From the NCBI GenBank assembly GCA_963697805.1, contig CAVOPB010000002.1:620001-684000 (forward strand): a stretch of DNA of 64,000 nucleotides, read 5' to 3'. Positions within the stretch are counted from its first letter, which is position 1. Each line of letters begins with the position of its first letter. The notes beneath the pieces were generated by a model. That model saw only the letters and a program-made list of their open reading frames with translations. It ran no database searches and was not told where the DNA came from. The DNA is from VRUE01 sp963697805. Its GTDB lineage: Bacteria > Actinomycetota > Thermoleophilia > Solirubrobacterales > 70-9. The position numbers were made by a program, and so were the translations under genes. Positions 24,524-33,105 of the stretch are shown piece by piece.

Positions 24524-26726
24524 TTCGCGCGTGACCGGGCCCCTGTACGCGATCGGCCGCTTCTGCTCGCGCCACCACTGGCCGACGATCGCCGTCTGGC
24601 TGGTGCTCGCGGTCGGGCTCGTCATCGTCGGTCAGTCCGTCGAAAGCAGGACAAACGACAACCTGACCCTGCCAGGAACGGATTCCACCGCGGCGACCGA
24701 ACTGCTGGAAGACAACCTGCCCGAGCAGGCCTACGGGAATAACCCCCTGGTGATCAAGTCGAGCGGGGAAAAGCTGACCGCCCCAAAGGCGAGTGCGGCG
24801 GTCGGCAAGACCGTGAAGCAGCTCGAAGGGATGAAGGACGTGATCTCGGCGATCAGCCCGCTGAGCCCGCAGGGCGCGCCCTTCCTCAGCAAGGACCGGA
24901 AGATCGGCTACATCCCGGTGTATCTCAGCGTCGGGCCTGGAGAACTGACGGCCGACGAGGCACAGGGGGTGCTCGACGCCGGCAAACCGGCCGAAGAAGC
25001 AGGTCTCGAGACGTCGGTCGGCGGCTACGTCGGCCAGCAGCTCTCGAAACCCTCGACCGAGGTCAGCGAGGCGATCGGCCTGACCGCGGCAGTGATCATC
25101 CTCCTGATCGCGTTCGGCACGGCGACGGCGATGGTGCTGCCGATCTTCTCGGCGATCATCGGCCTCGCCTGCGCGCTCTCAGTGATGCGGTTGCTCGAGA
25201 ACGTCGTCCAGATGCCGAGCGTCGCGGCGACGCTGGCGACGATGATCGGGCTCGGAGTCGGGATCGATTACGCGCTTTTCATAGTCACCCGGCACAAACT
25301 CCAGCTCGCCGAAGGGATGGAGCTGCGCGAGTCGATCGCCCGCGCGACCGCGACCGCCGGCGGCGCCGTCGTCTTCGCCGGGTTCACGGTCGTCATCGCC
25401 CTCTGCTCGCTCGCGTTCGCCGGGATCCCACTGGTCAGCACGCTCGGCTTCACCGCCGCGATCGCGGTCGTCACCGCGGTCTGCGCCGCGACGACGCTGC
25501 TGCCGGCGATGCTCGGGGTGCTCGGCCCGCGGATCAACTCACTCAGGGTGAGCTTCGGCCGCACCCACCCCGACGACCGCAAACCGCACGGCTGGCGGCG
25601 CTGGGCGGAAGGGGTCGCCGACCGGCCCTGGAAAGCGGCGATCGCCGCGACCGCTGTCCTGATCGTCCTCTCGATCCCCCTCCTCGACCTCGAGCTCGGC
25701 CAGAACGACATCAGCGCCCTGCCCAAGGACACGACCGCGCGCCAGGCCTATGACGGGCTTACCGAGGGCTTCGGGCCGGGCTTCAACGGCCCGCTCCTGG
25801 TCGCGTCCGAATTCGGCTCGCCGCAGGAAGCCCAGAAACTGACCCCGGCCCTGCAGAAAGCGGTCTCGGGGACCGCCGACGTCGCCGCGGTCAGCGAAGC
25901 CACCTTCGACAAACAGGGAACCGTCTCGGTCTTCTCGGCGATCTCGAATTCGGCGCCGTGGAAGGACGAGACCGTCGACCTGGTCGGCGAACTGCGCTCG
26001 ACGACGATCCCCGAAGCGGTCGCCGGGTCCAGCGCGAACGCGTACGTTGGCGGCCAGACCGCCGGCTACATCGACCTCGCGACCCAGATCTCCGACAAGC
26101 TGCCGCTGATGATCGCGATCGTCGTCGCGCTTAGCTTCATCGTCCTGATGATCGCCTTCCGCTCGCTGCTGGTGCCGGCCAAGGCCGCTCTGATGAACCT
26201 GCTCTCGGTCGCCGCCTCCTACGGCGTCCTTACCGCCGTCTTCCAGAAGGGGTGGGGGGCCTCGCTGATCGGCCTCGATCACGCGATACCGATAGTCAGC
26301 TTCGTGCCGCTGCTGATGTTCGCGATCCTGTTCGGGCTCTCGATGGACTACGAGGTCTTCCTCCTGACCCAGATGCGGGAGCATTACAAGGCGACCGGCG
26401 ACGCCAAGCGGGCCGTGATCGAAGGCCTCACCAACACCGGCCGGGTGATCACCTCGGCCGCCGCGATCATGGTCTGCGTCTTCACCAGCTTCGTCCTCAA
26501 CGGCAACCCGCTGGTGAAGGAGTTCGGGGTCGGGCTTGCGGTGGCGATCGCGATCGACGCGACCCTCGTGCGCTGCCTGCTGGTGCCGGCGGTGATGGTC
26601 CTGATGGGCCGCCGTGCCTGGTGGCTGCCGGGCTGGATGGACCGCCTGATCCCCCACATCAGCATCGAGGGCGAGGAATACTTCGCGAAGCGCGATGCCG
26701 CGGCCGGCACGGCGTCGGCCGACTGA
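24516..26726 (+). CDS. MMPL/RND family membrane transporter
   Basis: 736 residues from ATG 24516. The layout is that of MMPL proteins. A first helix (WPTIAVWLVLAVGLVIVG) precedes a large external loop, then five helices including GLGVGIDYALFIVTRHK. A second loop precedes the repeated helix set, with ILFGLSMDYEVFLLTQMREHY. The paired GxxxDY motifs (GIDYALF, SMDYEVF) carry the Asp-Tyr proton-relay residues of the family. Known relatives export lipids or drugs using the proton gradient; the substrate here is not evident. It lies between a lipoprotein and pgsA, which makes a lipid or envelope substrate plausible. Confidence 0.88.
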   Translation: MDDSRVTGPLYAIGRFCSRHHWPTIAVWLVLAVGLVIVGQSVESRTNDNLTLPGTDSTAATELLEDNLPEQAYGNNPLVIKSSGEKLTAPKASAAVGKTVKQLEGMKDVISAISPLSPQGAPFLSKDRKIGYIPVYLSVGPGELTADEAQGVLDAGKPAEEAGLETSVGGYVGQQLSKPSTEVSEAIGLTAAVIILLIAFGTATAMVLPIFSAIIGLACALSVMRLLENVVQMPSVAATLATMIGLGVGIDYALFIVTRHKLQLAEGMELRESIARATATAGGAVVFAGFTVVIALCSLAFAGIPLVSTLGFTAAIAVVTAVCAATTLLPAMLGVLGPRINSLRVSFGRTHPDDRKPHGWRRWAEGVADRPWKAAIAATAVLIVLSIPLLDLELGQNDISALPKDTTARQAYDGLTEGFGPGFNGPLLVASEFGSPQEAQKLTPALQKAVSGTADVAAVSEATFDKQGTVSVFSAISNSAPWKDETVDLVGELRSTTIPEAVAGSSANAYVGGQTAGYIDLATQISDKLPLMIAIVVALSFIVLMIAFRSLLVPAKAALMNLLSVAASYGVLTAVFQKGWGASLIGLDHAIPIVSFVPLLMFAILFGLSMDYEVFLLTQMREHYKATGDAKRAVIEGLTNTGRVITSAAAIMVCVFTSFVLNGNPLVKEFGVGLAVAIAIDATLVRCLLVPAVMVLMGRRAWWLPGWMDRLIPHISIEGEEYFAKRDAAAGTASAD

Positions 26727-26729
26727 ACG

Positions 26730-27305
26730 ATGTTCCCGCTCAACCTCCCGAACGCGCTGACGCTGCTGCGGATCCTTGCGGTACCGGTGGTCGTAGTCGC
26801 GTTGCTCGGCGAGACATCGAATGGCGACGCCCTCGCCGCCGCGGTCTTCGCCCTCGCGGCGCTGACCGACGGCCTCGACGGCTACTTCGCCCGCTCGCGC
26901 GACGCGGTCACAACCTTCGGCAAGTTGATGGACCCGATCGCCGACAAGCTCCTGATCGCGGCGGCGCTGATCTCGCTCGTCTCGCTCGACCGGCTCGCGG
27001 CCTGGGTGGCGATGGTGATCATCGCCCGCGAGTTCGCGGTGACGGTGATGCGGGCGATCGCGGTCGAGCGCGGCATCATTATCTCCGCCAGCTGGCTCGG
27101 CAAGGTCAAGACGGTGCTCCAGATCGCGGCCGTCTTCGCTCTGATCGCGGCCAACCCGGCCCCCGCCTGGGTCAATGCGCTCGTCTATCTCGCGGTCGCC
27201 GTCACCCTGATCAGCGGCGCCGACTACTTCTTCGGCCTCCGACGTCGTCTGTCGGAACGCTCGCATAGGGCGAGGGCCGAAGGCCGAAGCCATGGGCGGA
27301 ACTGA
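26730..27305 (+). CDS. pgsA: CDP-diacylglycerol-glycerol-3-phosphate 3-phosphatidyltransferase
   Basis: 191 residues starting 3 bases after the MMPL stop. The CDP-alcohol phosphatidyltransferase signature is complete: DGLDGYFARSRDAVTTFGKLMDPIADK, which is D-x2-DG-x2-AR-x8-G-x3-D-x3-D in a chain with four to five membrane helices. The N terminus MFPLNLPNALTLLRILAVP is typical of PgsA. It makes phosphatidylglycerophosphate, the committed step to phosphatidylglycerol, in the cytoplasmic membrane. Other CDP-alcohol transferases share the motif, but the N-terminal NLPNALTLLR block favours PgsA. Convergent with folE2, 3 bases apart. Confidence 0.88.
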   Translation: MFPLNLPNALTLLRILAVPVVVVALLGETSNGDALAAAVFALAALTDGLDGYFARSRDAVTTFGKLMDPIADKLLIAAALISLVSLDRLAAWVAMVIIAREFAVTVMRAIAVERGIIISASWLGKVKTVLQIAAVFALIAANPAPAWVNALVYLAVAVTLISGADYFFGLRRRLSERSHRARAEGRSHGRN

Positions 27306-27308
27306 CGC

Positions 27309-28313
27309 CTATGTCGCCGGAGCCTCCAGCCACTCGCGCCTCGTGAGGTGACGGCGCTCCTGCTCGCCACCCTCGAGCTCGTTGCGTAGGTCTTCGAGCT
27401 TGCCGTAGCGCTCGGCGACCACGTTGTGGCGGTGGATCGTCTCGAGGTTCTCCTGGCGGGCCATCACGAACGCCTCGCCCGGGAGGTCGGGATAGCCCTC
27501 GACCACCTGGCGCAGCATCTCCCGCACGCAGTCCTCGACGAAGCGCGGATTGGCGTGAGCTTTCTCGACCACCGAGAGCTCGTCGGGCCGCTTCATCAGC
27601 TCGTAGATCTCCGAGCTCATCGAGGTCTCGACGATCCGCAGCAGCTCGGGGGCGTCGATCCAGCTTGGCCCGCCCTCGGGGCAGCCGATGTGGAGGGTGC
27701 CGATGCCGCGCTGGTTGTGGGTCGCGATCGGGACCGCCTCGATCGCCGCCTCGACCTGGTCGGCGTCGAAGCCGCTCTGCGCGAGCCGTTCGCGGGCGAC
27801 GCCGGCGACCATCTCCTGCGCGCAGGGGCAGGCGGTCATGCCCTGGGCCTGGACTCCGGTCAGGGTCCGCGTCCCTCGCACCGACGCGACCGCGGTGCCG
27901 AACAGGGTGTAGATCTCCTGGGTCTGCAGCCCGCTCTTCGGCGTCGTCACGGTCTGCGGGTAGCGGGCGGTGACGGACACCTCGGCCCGCAGGCCGCCCT
28001 GGCGCTCGCGCACGTGCTGGGCGATGTGGGCGGCGAGGACCTCGGCCTGCAGCGCCTCGCCGAGCACTACCTCGTCGATCGCCTCGGCGACGATTTCCTC
28101 GAACCGGGACATGTGAACCCCGGCCTGGCGCGGGTTGAGGTCGACGAAGCACTCGAAGTCGGCGTGGTAGAGGTTCTCGGCGCCGTCGGTCTCGACCCGG
28201 ATCACCTTCTCGACGCCGGTGACGCCGACCCGCGAGAGGCTGACCATCGTCTCCGGGGTCGAGGCCTGGACGTCGCTGGCGGTCTGGGAGATCGTGCTGG
28301 GGTGGCTCGCCAT
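27309..28313 (-). CDS. folE2: GTP cyclohydrolase IB (FolE2/MptA type)
   Basis: 334 residues from ATG 28313, with AAAGG just upstream; a GTG one codon earlier is also possible. The fold is the tunnel-type family: GVEKVIRVETDGAENLYHADFECFVDL, the catalytic Cys in MTACPCAQEM, THNQRGIGTLHIG and the late RHNVVAERYG. It opens GTP to dihydroneopterin triphosphate, the first step of folate or other pterin synthesis, using a metal ion more flexible than the zinc of FolE. A 60-bp sequence just upstream (28321-28380) is repeated before an unrelated GST gene at 50251. A pterin-4a-carbinolamine dehydratase lies 22 kb away. Confidence 0.92.
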   Translation of the reverse strand: MASHPSTISQTASDVQASTPETMVSLSRVGVTGVEKVIRVETDGAENLYHADFECFVDLNPRQAGVHMSRFEEIVAEAIDEVVLGEALQAEVLAAHIAQHVRERQGGLRAEVSVTARYPQTVTTPKSGLQTQEIYTLFGTAVASVRGTRTLTGVQAQGMTACPCAQEMVAGVARERLAQSGFDADQVEAAIEAVPIATHNQRGIGTLHIGCPEGGPSWIDAPELLRIVETSMSSEIYELMKRPDELSVVEKAHANPRFVEDCVREMLRQVVEGYPDLPGEAFVMARQENLETIHRHNVVAERYGKLEDLRNELEGGEQERRHLTRREWLEAPAT

Positions 28314-28320
28314 CACAACC

Positions 28321-28380
28321 TTTCGCGCTTCGCTCGCTGCGCGGAGAACCAGATATGCACGCTTGCTCGCTCCGCACTCA
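28321..28380. repeat. 60-bp dispersed repeat, copy 1 (upstream of folE2)
   Basis: This stretch matches 50251-50310 at 56 of 60 positions by direct alignment, including the unbroken runs CGCTCGCTGC and AGATATGCACGCTTGCTCGC. Both copies have the same orientation and end 7 bases before a minus-strand start codon. On the minus strand it contains GCGC-N10-GCGC pairing and a CATATCT that might serve as a -10 element. It may be a small mobile repeat or a shared 5' leader. Confidence 0.7.
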
Positions 28381-28431
28381 TCGCCCCCAAGACTAGAGGG
28401 CGGCGGGCCTCGGCGGTCGAGAATTTCTCCC

Positions 28432-28437
28432 TATACT
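28432..28437 (+). promoter_or_regulatory. possible -10 element (TATACT) of the sigma-factor gene
   Basis: TATACT lies in an A/T-rich patch (AATTTCTCCCTATACT) about 75 bases before the proposed TTG start of the sigma gene. No convincing -35 hexamer sits 16-18 bases upstream, so the promoter would need an activator or another recognition feature. Confidence 0.3.
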
Positions 28438-28511
28438 TCGGCCTGGCCGGAGCGTTGGGGCCGGCACCCCGGAGGGGGAGAGGTTGCACCGGAGGTAGTG
28501 AGATCGAGCCG

Positions 28512-29636
28512 TTGGAGACCGTCCCGGAGGGACTGGATCAGGATTCGGGCACCCAGCCGTTTGCGGACCAGGAGGAGCTGCGCGGACTGATCGCGCTGGG
28601 TCGCGAGCGCGGCTACCTGACCTTCGAGCAGATCGCCTCGACCCTCGAGGAGGTCGAGGTGACCAAGGAGCAGGTCAGCGGCCTCCACGCCCACCTCGTC
28701 GAACACGGCGTCGAGGTGATCGCCGAAGACGGCGTCAGCGCCTACAAGGAGCAGCGCGAAGAGGCGACCAACGGGCAGCCGAAGAAACCGGAGCTCGACC
28801 TGACGATCGAACCGAGCCTCGACTCGCTGCGGCTCTACCTGCGCTCGATCGGCAAAGTCGACCTCCTCACGGCGGGCCAGGAGGTCGAGCTCGCGAAGCG
28901 GATCGAGCGCGGCGACATGCTCGCCAAGCGCCAGATGGTCGAGGCGAACCTGCGCCTCGTCGTCTCGATCGCGAAAGGCTATCTGGGGCGCGGGCTGAGC
29001 TTCCTCGATCTGATCCAGGAGGGCTCGCTGGGCCTGATCCGCGCGGTCGAGAAGTTCGACTACCGCCGCGGCTACAAGTTCTCCACCTACGCCACCTGGT
29101 GGATCCGCCAGGCGGTGACGAGGGCGATCGCCGACAAGGCGAGGACGATCCGGATACCGGTCCACATGGTCGAGAAGCTGAACCGGGTCGCCCACGTCGA
29201 GCGCCAGCTGGTGCAGCGCCTCGGCCGTGAGCCGGAGGCCGCCGAGATCGCCGCCGAGCTGCGCTGGCCGATCGGCGACGTGCGCGAGATCCTGCGCGTC
29301 GCCCAGCTGCCGGTCTCGCTCGAGAAGCCGGTCGGCGACGAGGACGAGTCCGAGCTCGGGGACTTCGTCGCCGACGACGCCGTCGCCGAGCCCTTCGAGG
29401 AGGCCAGCGAACACCTCCAGAAGGAGGGGGTCCGAAAGGCGCTTGACGCGCTGCCCGAGCGCGAGCGTCAGGTGATCGAGCTGCGCTACGGGCTCTCCGG
29501 CCTCGAACCGCTGACCCTCGAGGAGGTCGGCCGGACCTTCGGCGTCACCCGCGAGCGGGTGCGCCAGATCGAGAACAGCACGCTGAAAAAACTGCAGCGG
29601 CTTCCCGAGGCGCAGATGCTGCGCGAGACCGCCTAG
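28512..29636 (+). CDS. rpoD: principal RNA polymerase sigma factor (sigma-70 group 1)
   Basis: About 374 residues if it starts at TTG 28512, with GGAGGT at 28491-28496, a longer spacing than ideal; the start is the uncertain part. A short region 1.1-like helical domain (ELRGLIALGRERGYLTFEQIA) precedes region 1.2 (SLRLYLRSIGKVDLLTAGQEVELAKRIERG). The core block NLRLVVSIAKGYLGRGLSFLDLIQEGSLGLIRAVEKFDYRRGYKFSTYATWWIRQA is region 2, seen here in continuous form. Region 3 and the region 4.2 helix-turn-helix (LTLEEVGRTFGVTRERVRQIE) follow. The short N terminus and group 1 core indicate the housekeeping sigma. Its stop shares bases with the convergent gene's stop (CTAG). Confidence 0.92.
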   Translation: METVPEGLDQDSGTQPFADQEELRGLIALGRERGYLTFEQIASTLEEVEVTKEQVSGLHAHLVEHGVEVIAEDGVSAYKEQREEATNGQPKKPELDLTIEPSLDSLRLYLRSIGKVDLLTAGQEVELAKRIERGDMLAKRQMVEANLRLVVSIAKGYLGRGLSFLDLIQEGSLGLIRAVEKFDYRRGYKFSTYATWWIRQAVTRAIADKARTIRIPVHMVEKLNRVAHVERQLVQRLGREPEAAEIAAELRWPIGDVREILRVAQLPVSLEKPVGDEDESELGDFVADDAVAEPFEEASEHLQKEGVRKALDALPERERQVIELRYGLSGLEPLTLEEVGRTFGVTRERVRQIENSTLKKLQRLPEAQMLRETA

Positions 29637-30091
29637 GCGGGGTCGAGGACGAAGACCGCGATCTCGCGGTCGAGCTTCTCGGCGTATTCGTCGAAGCCCG
29701 AGTACTGGATGTTGTGCTTGCGCCAGAGGTCGGCGCGCTCCTCGCCCTCGGCGATCCGGGCGCGCACCGGGGTCTTGCGGCTGCCGATCTCGACCTCGGC
29801 CTCGGGGTTCGCTTTGAGGTTGAAGGACCAGGCCGGCGCCGGGGCGTTGCCGGCGTTGGTGTTGATGACGACGAAGCGGCCCTCGTCCCCGAGGTAGACG
29901 ACCGGGCAGGTCCGCAGCTGGCCCGACTTGCGGCCGGTCGTCGTCAGCAGCAGCACCGGCGCCCTGCCGACCCGGCCGCCGATCCGGCCCCGCGAGAGCC
30001 TGTAGAGCGGGGTGTTGAGCTTGCCGGTCCAGCGCAGCCCGGTCGCTCCGAGCGACATCGAGATGCGCGAGTAGAAGCGATCACTGGGCAC
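29633..30091 (-). CDS. deazaflavin (F420)-dependent nitroreductase family protein (DUF385/Ddn-like)
   Basis: 152 residues. The split beta-barrel signature is visible: PLYRLSRGRIGGRVGRAPVLLLTTTGRKSGQLRTCPVVYLGDEGRFVVI in pieces, then GNAPAPAWSFNLKANPEAEVEIG. The TTTGRKSG and P..W..NL..NP.A.V..G blocks are those of Ddn-type proteins, which use F420H2 in actinobacteria. Substrates are varied (quinones, nitro compounds, peroxides) and cannot be told here. Cytosolic or membrane-associated. Convergent with the sigma factor gene; its stop codon occupies 29633-29635 within a shared CTAG. Confidence 0.85.
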   Translation of the reverse strand: MPSDRFYSRISMSLGATGLRWTGKLNTPLYRLSRGRIGGRVGRAPVLLLTTTGRKSGQLRTCPVVYLGDEGRFVVINTNAGNAPAPAWSFNLKANPEAEVEIGSRKTPVRARIAEGEERADLWRKHNIQYSGFDEYAEKLDREIAVFVLDPA

Positions 30092-30138
30092 AGGCGCGAG
30101 TATCTCAGAGGTGGGCCAACTAGAATCGCCAGGTCTCC

Positions 30139-30220
30139 GGGGGAGTGCCCGAGTGGTTAAAGGGGACTGGCTGTAAACCAGTTGGCTCTGCCTACACAGG
30201 TTCGAATCCTGTCTCCCCCA
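30139..30220 (+). tRNA. tRNA-Tyr (anticodon GTA)
   Basis: GGGGGAG at 30139-30145 pairs with CTCCCCC at 30213-30219, with discriminator A at 30220. The anticodon stem ACTGG/CCAGT carries loop CTGTAAA, so the anticodon is GTA, reading tyrosine codons. A long variable arm (TGGCTCTGCCTA region) is present, as expected for bacterial tRNA-Tyr. The T arm ACAGG-TTCGAAT-CCTGT is perfect. The CCA end is not fully encoded. Confidence 0.95.
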
Positions 30221-30241
30221 TCAAATAACCGAGGAGGAGCC

Positions 30242-30898
30242 TTGAGGACGTTTCGCGAGCACCTGACTTACGCCAACGTGATCGCCACGATCGCGCTCTT
30301 CCTCGCCCTGGGCGGCGCCAGCATCGCCGCAACCCATCTGGCGAAGAACAGTGTCGGCCCGAAGCAGCTGAAGAACAACGCGGTCACGACCACCAAGATC
30401 AAGGACGGCGCGGTCGACAGCGCCAAGGTCAAGGACGGGTCGCTGAGCTCCGCCGACCTGGCGCCGGGCACGGTCCCGGCCGCCCAGACGGGCCCCCCGG
30501 GGCCCCCCGGCCCGGGACTCCAGCCCGCGACCTTCATCGACGCCGGCCTCGCCGGCGGAGAACCGGGCTGCGGCGCTCACAAAGGGTTCGTCAACTTCGA
30601 ACCGGCGACGACCGAACACGTCGGCTACTACCGATCGCCCGACGGTTTCGTCCAGCTGGAGGGCACGGCCACACAGTGCAGTCCCTTCGACGGCATCGTC
30701 TTCAACCTGCCGCCCGGCTACCGCCCGCTCGGGCGGGTCTACTTCCCTGTTCAGAGGCAGGGGACGGAAACGCCCGTCAAGGTGCAGATCTCTTCGAGTG
30801 GAGAAGTCCTCGCCTTCCTGCCGAACGTCGAAACCGCGATCTCACTCGACGGCATCGCCTTCCGCTGCGGGCCGGCCGGCGGTGGCGGCTGTCCATGA
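30242..30898 (+). CDS. exported protein with collagen-like linker
   Basis: 218 residues from TTG 30242, preceded by GAGGAGG, which decides the start. The N terminus (LRTFREHLTYANVIATIALFLALGG read in parts) is the characteristic export helix of a family very common in Solirubrobacterales. It is followed by degenerate repeats HLAKNSVGPKQLKNNAVT, KIKDGAVDSAKVKDGSL and SADLAPGTV, then a short collagen-like GPPGPPGPG. The last 120 residues are a beta domain with Cys (FVQLEGTATQC, GIVFNLPPGYRPLGRVYF), similar to phage-tail or TNF-like jelly rolls by pattern. Likely surface-exposed. Begins 21 bases after tRNA-Tyr. Function unknown. Confidence 0.7.
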   Translation: MRTFREHLTYANVIATIALFLALGGASIAATHLAKNSVGPKQLKNNAVTTTKIKDGAVDSAKVKDGSLSSADLAPGTVPAAQTGPPGPPGPGLQPATFIDAGLAGGEPGCGAHKGFVNFEPATTEHVGYYRSPDGFVQLEGTATQCSPFDGIVFNLPPGYRPLGRVYFPVQRQGTETPVKVQISSSGEVLAFLPNVETAISLDGIAFRCGPAGGGGCP

Positions 30899-30910
30899 TC
30901 TACTGCGAAA

Positions 30911-30945
30911 GGCGCGAAAGTCCCACAGAGGAACGCTTTCGCGCC
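30911..30945 (+). terminator. terminator-like hairpin
   Basis: GGCGCGAAAG (30911-30920) and CTTTCGCGCC (30936-30945) are perfectly complementary over 10 bp with a 15-base loop. It starts 13 bases after the collagen-like gene stop and lies just before the convergent lipoprotein gene end at 30954, so it could end transcripts from both sides. Confidence 0.55.
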
Positions 30946-30953
30946 TATTCGCG

Positions 30954-31517
30954 TCAGTAACCCGGTTCGGGCTGATAGGCAGGGTCGTCCGGCGGGGACC
31001 CGATCAGTTCCTCCTTGGTGATCTGCGCTTGGCTGCCTTCAGGGAGAAGGCTCACGACCCGTTCCTGTGCGAGATCCACCTGCGCGCTCAATCGGTTCAC
31101 GTTGCTCGCCGAAACTAGGGCATGTCCGCAGAGGATCGGCGTCCCGAGAGGCGCCCGTTCGTTGGGACTTATCGTCGTCGGCAGTCGCTCGTCCGTCAGG
31201 CGCGTCGGCGGCCGCAGATGGATTTCGATCCATGCTCCGATGAATCTCGTGGCACCGGCGCTGGTCCACGGGATCACTTCGGGTATCGAGAGGTGCCTGC
31301 CTGCGGTAATTCGCCGGACGTTCCGATCTCGCCTCACTATCGCCTTCAGCCTGCGCGTCTTGGCGGGGTCCAGCGGTGCCGCCGGATGGAACCCGGAGGA
31401 GGGCGGTGAAATGCAAGTCGTCAGTTCTGTCGAATCCGCCGCGCTGTCACCGCAACCGGTCGCGAGCAGAGCGCAGGCGACCGCCGCTGGGATTGAGGAC
31501 CAAATGCCGCGAATCAC
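30954..31517 (-). CDS. putative lipoprotein of unknown function
   Basis: 187 residues with a lipobox (AVACALLATGCGDS, Cys22). The mature region begins with a Cys-containing linker and has mixed strands: RLKAIVRRDRNVRRITAGRHL, ATRFIGAWIEIHLRPPTRL, GTPILCGHALVSASNVNRLSAQVDLAQERVVSLLP. No family is recognised. Base composition is lower in GC than its neighbours, and the codon choice looks less biased, which may mean recent acquisition or relaxed selection. It is alone on the minus strand. Confidence 0.55.
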   Translation of the reverse strand: MIRGIWSSIPAAVACALLATGCGDSAADSTELTTCISPPSSGFHPAAPLDPAKTRRLKAIVRRDRNVRRITAGRHLSIPEVIPWTSAGATRFIGAWIEIHLRPPTRLTDERLPTTISPNERAPLGTPILCGHALVSASNVNRLSAQVDLAQERVVSLLPEGSQAQITKEELIGSPPDDPAYQPEPGY

Positions 31518-31564
31518 GGCGCAAGCCTAAGGCCGCGGATGGCGGCTGCTGGGATGATGCGCTG

Positions 31565-32284
31565 ATGAGCTCGGACTCTCTCGACGGCCGCGTGATCGCC
31601 ATCGCCGGGATCGGCGGCGGGCTCGGCCCGGTCGTCGCCGAGCGACTGGCGGAGGCCGGGGCGACGGTCTGCGGCGCCGATCGCGAGCAGGCGCACGCCG
31701 ATGCGGTCGGGGAGAGCCTCGGCCTGCCGGACGACCGTTGGGACGGCCGCGCCGTCGACCTCCTCGAGGAGGAGGAGGCGGTGGGCTGGTGCGCGGCGCT
31801 AGTAGAGCGCTTCGGCCGCGTCGATGGCCTGATGCATCTGGTCGGCGGCTGGCGCGGGGGAGAGCCGCTGCGCACGGCACCGCTCGCCGACTGGGACCTG
31901 CTGCATGACCTCCTGATTCGCACCGTCCAGCACACGACCCGGGCCTTCCACGACGCCCTCGTCGCGAGCCCGGCCGGCCGCTTCGTGCTCGTCTCGGCCA
32001 AGCAGGCGCAGGCCCCGTCGAATGAGAACGCCTCCTACGCAGCGGCAAAGGCTGCAGCGGAGGCCTGGACGCTGGCGCTCGCCGACGGCTTCTCCAACAC
32101 CGACGCCACGGCCAACATCGTTGTCATCGAGGCGATCCTCACCCAGCGGATGCGCGAGGAGAGCCCGGGCGAGGAATTCCCGACCTTCACCCCCGCGGAG
32201 CACATCGCCGACGCGATTGCATTCCTCTGCTCAGACGGGGCCGCGGAGATGAATGGGCAGCGGTTGCCGCTTACGATGAGGTGA
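31565..32284 (+). CDS. short-chain dehydrogenase/reductase
   Basis: 239 residues from ATG 31565. Rossmann start VIAIAGIGGGLGPVVAERLAEAGATVCGADR, where the usual TGxxxGIG reads AGIGGGLG. The active site pattern is present: Ser in FVLVSAKQAQ and YAAAKAAAE as Tyr-x3-Lys. The NAG block (usual LVNNAG) is replaced by LMHLVGG, as in a subset of divergent SDRs. The C-terminal AEHIADAIAFLCSDGAAEMNGQ is standard. The D in GADR suggests NAD preference. Substrate unknown. The MerR gene begins 17 bases later, so they may share an mRNA. Confidence 0.8.
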   Translation: MSSDSLDGRVIAIAGIGGGLGPVVAERLAEAGATVCGADREQAHADAVGESLGLPDDRWDGRAVDLLEEEEAVGWCAALVERFGRVDGLMHLVGGWRGGEPLRTAPLADWDLLHDLLIRTVQHTTRAFHDALVASPAGRFVLVSAKQAQAPSNENASYAAAKAAAEAWTLALADGFSNTDATANIVVIEAILTQRMREESPGEEFPTFTPAEHIADAIAFLCSDGAAEMNGQRLPLTMR

Positions 32285-32301
32285 GATGGGGATGAGGTGA
32301 G

Positions 32302-33096
32302 ATGGCGAAATCTGCCAACGGGGAGATGACGATCAGGGAGCTGGCGGAGCGGACCGGGATGACGGTCCGCAACATCCGCGCTCACCAGACGCGCGGCCTG
32401 CTGCCGCCGCCGGTGGTCCGCGGCCGCACCGGCTATTACAACGACGAGCACGTCGTCCGGATCGAGCTGACCCGCGAAATGCAGGCCGACGGCCTCAACC
32501 TCGAGGCGATCCGCCGGGTGCTCGAAAGCGGGGACGGCTCCGCGACGGCGATCTCCGACTTCACCCGGCTCATGCGAGTTCCCTTCGAAGACGAGGCGCC
32601 CGAGATCATCGACGGCGACGAGCTCGTCGCGATCTTCGGTGAAGGGAGAAATCTGGAGCGGCGCGAGAGGACCGAAAAGCTGGGGATCATCCGCACCCTT
32701 CCCGACGGGAGGATCGAGGTGATCAGCCCCCGCATGCTGCAGGCCGCGGCGGAGCTGGCCGGGCTCGGCATCAGCGCCGAGGCGGCACTGGAGGTCGCCG
32801 AGAAACTAAAACGCCACGCCGACGGCGCCGCCCGCGCGTTCGTCAACCTGTTCTCACAGGAGCTCTGGGGGCCGTTCGAGAAGGCCGGCCACCCCGAGCA
32901 GGACTGGCAGCGAATGGGCGAAGCGCTCGAACGGCTGCGGCCACTCGCCACCGGGACCGTGCTGGCGATGTTCCAGATCGCGATGGGCGAGGCGGTCGAG
33001 AAGGAGAGCGATCGGACCCTGAGACGCGCCGCCCGCGAGACCAAACCGCCCAAAGAGGCGAAAACGAAGGGGAAAGAACGCCGCGGGAAAGGGTAG
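32302..33096 (+). CDS. MerR family transcriptional regulator
   Basis: 264 residues. The N-terminal winged helix-turn-helix is typical: MTIRELAERTGMTVRNIRAHQTRGLLPPPVVRGRTGYYNDEHVVRIELTREMQADGLNLEAIRRVLE read in pieces. The effector part (100-240) is all-helical and unlike the short coiled coils of metal sensors. It has GIIRTLPDGRIEVISPRMLQAAAELAGLGIS, which resembles the C-terminal domain of larger actinobacterial MerR proteins of unknown ligand. The tail is Lys/Arg-rich (KEAKTKGKERRGKG). It follows the SDR gene closely and precedes dcd by 9 bases. Confidence 0.8.
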   Translation: MAKSANGEMTIRELAERTGMTVRNIRAHQTRGLLPPPVVRGRTGYYNDEHVVRIELTREMQADGLNLEAIRRVLESGDGSATAISDFTRLMRVPFEDEAPEIIDGDELVAIFGEGRNLERRERTEKLGIIRTLPDGRIEVISPRMLQAAAELAGLGISAEAALEVAEKLKRHADGAARAFVNLFSQELWGPFEKAGHPEQDWQRMGEALERLRPLATGTVLAMFQIAMGEAVEKESDRTLRRAARETKPPKEAKTKGKERRGKG

Positions 33097-33105
33097 GTTC
33101 GGTCG

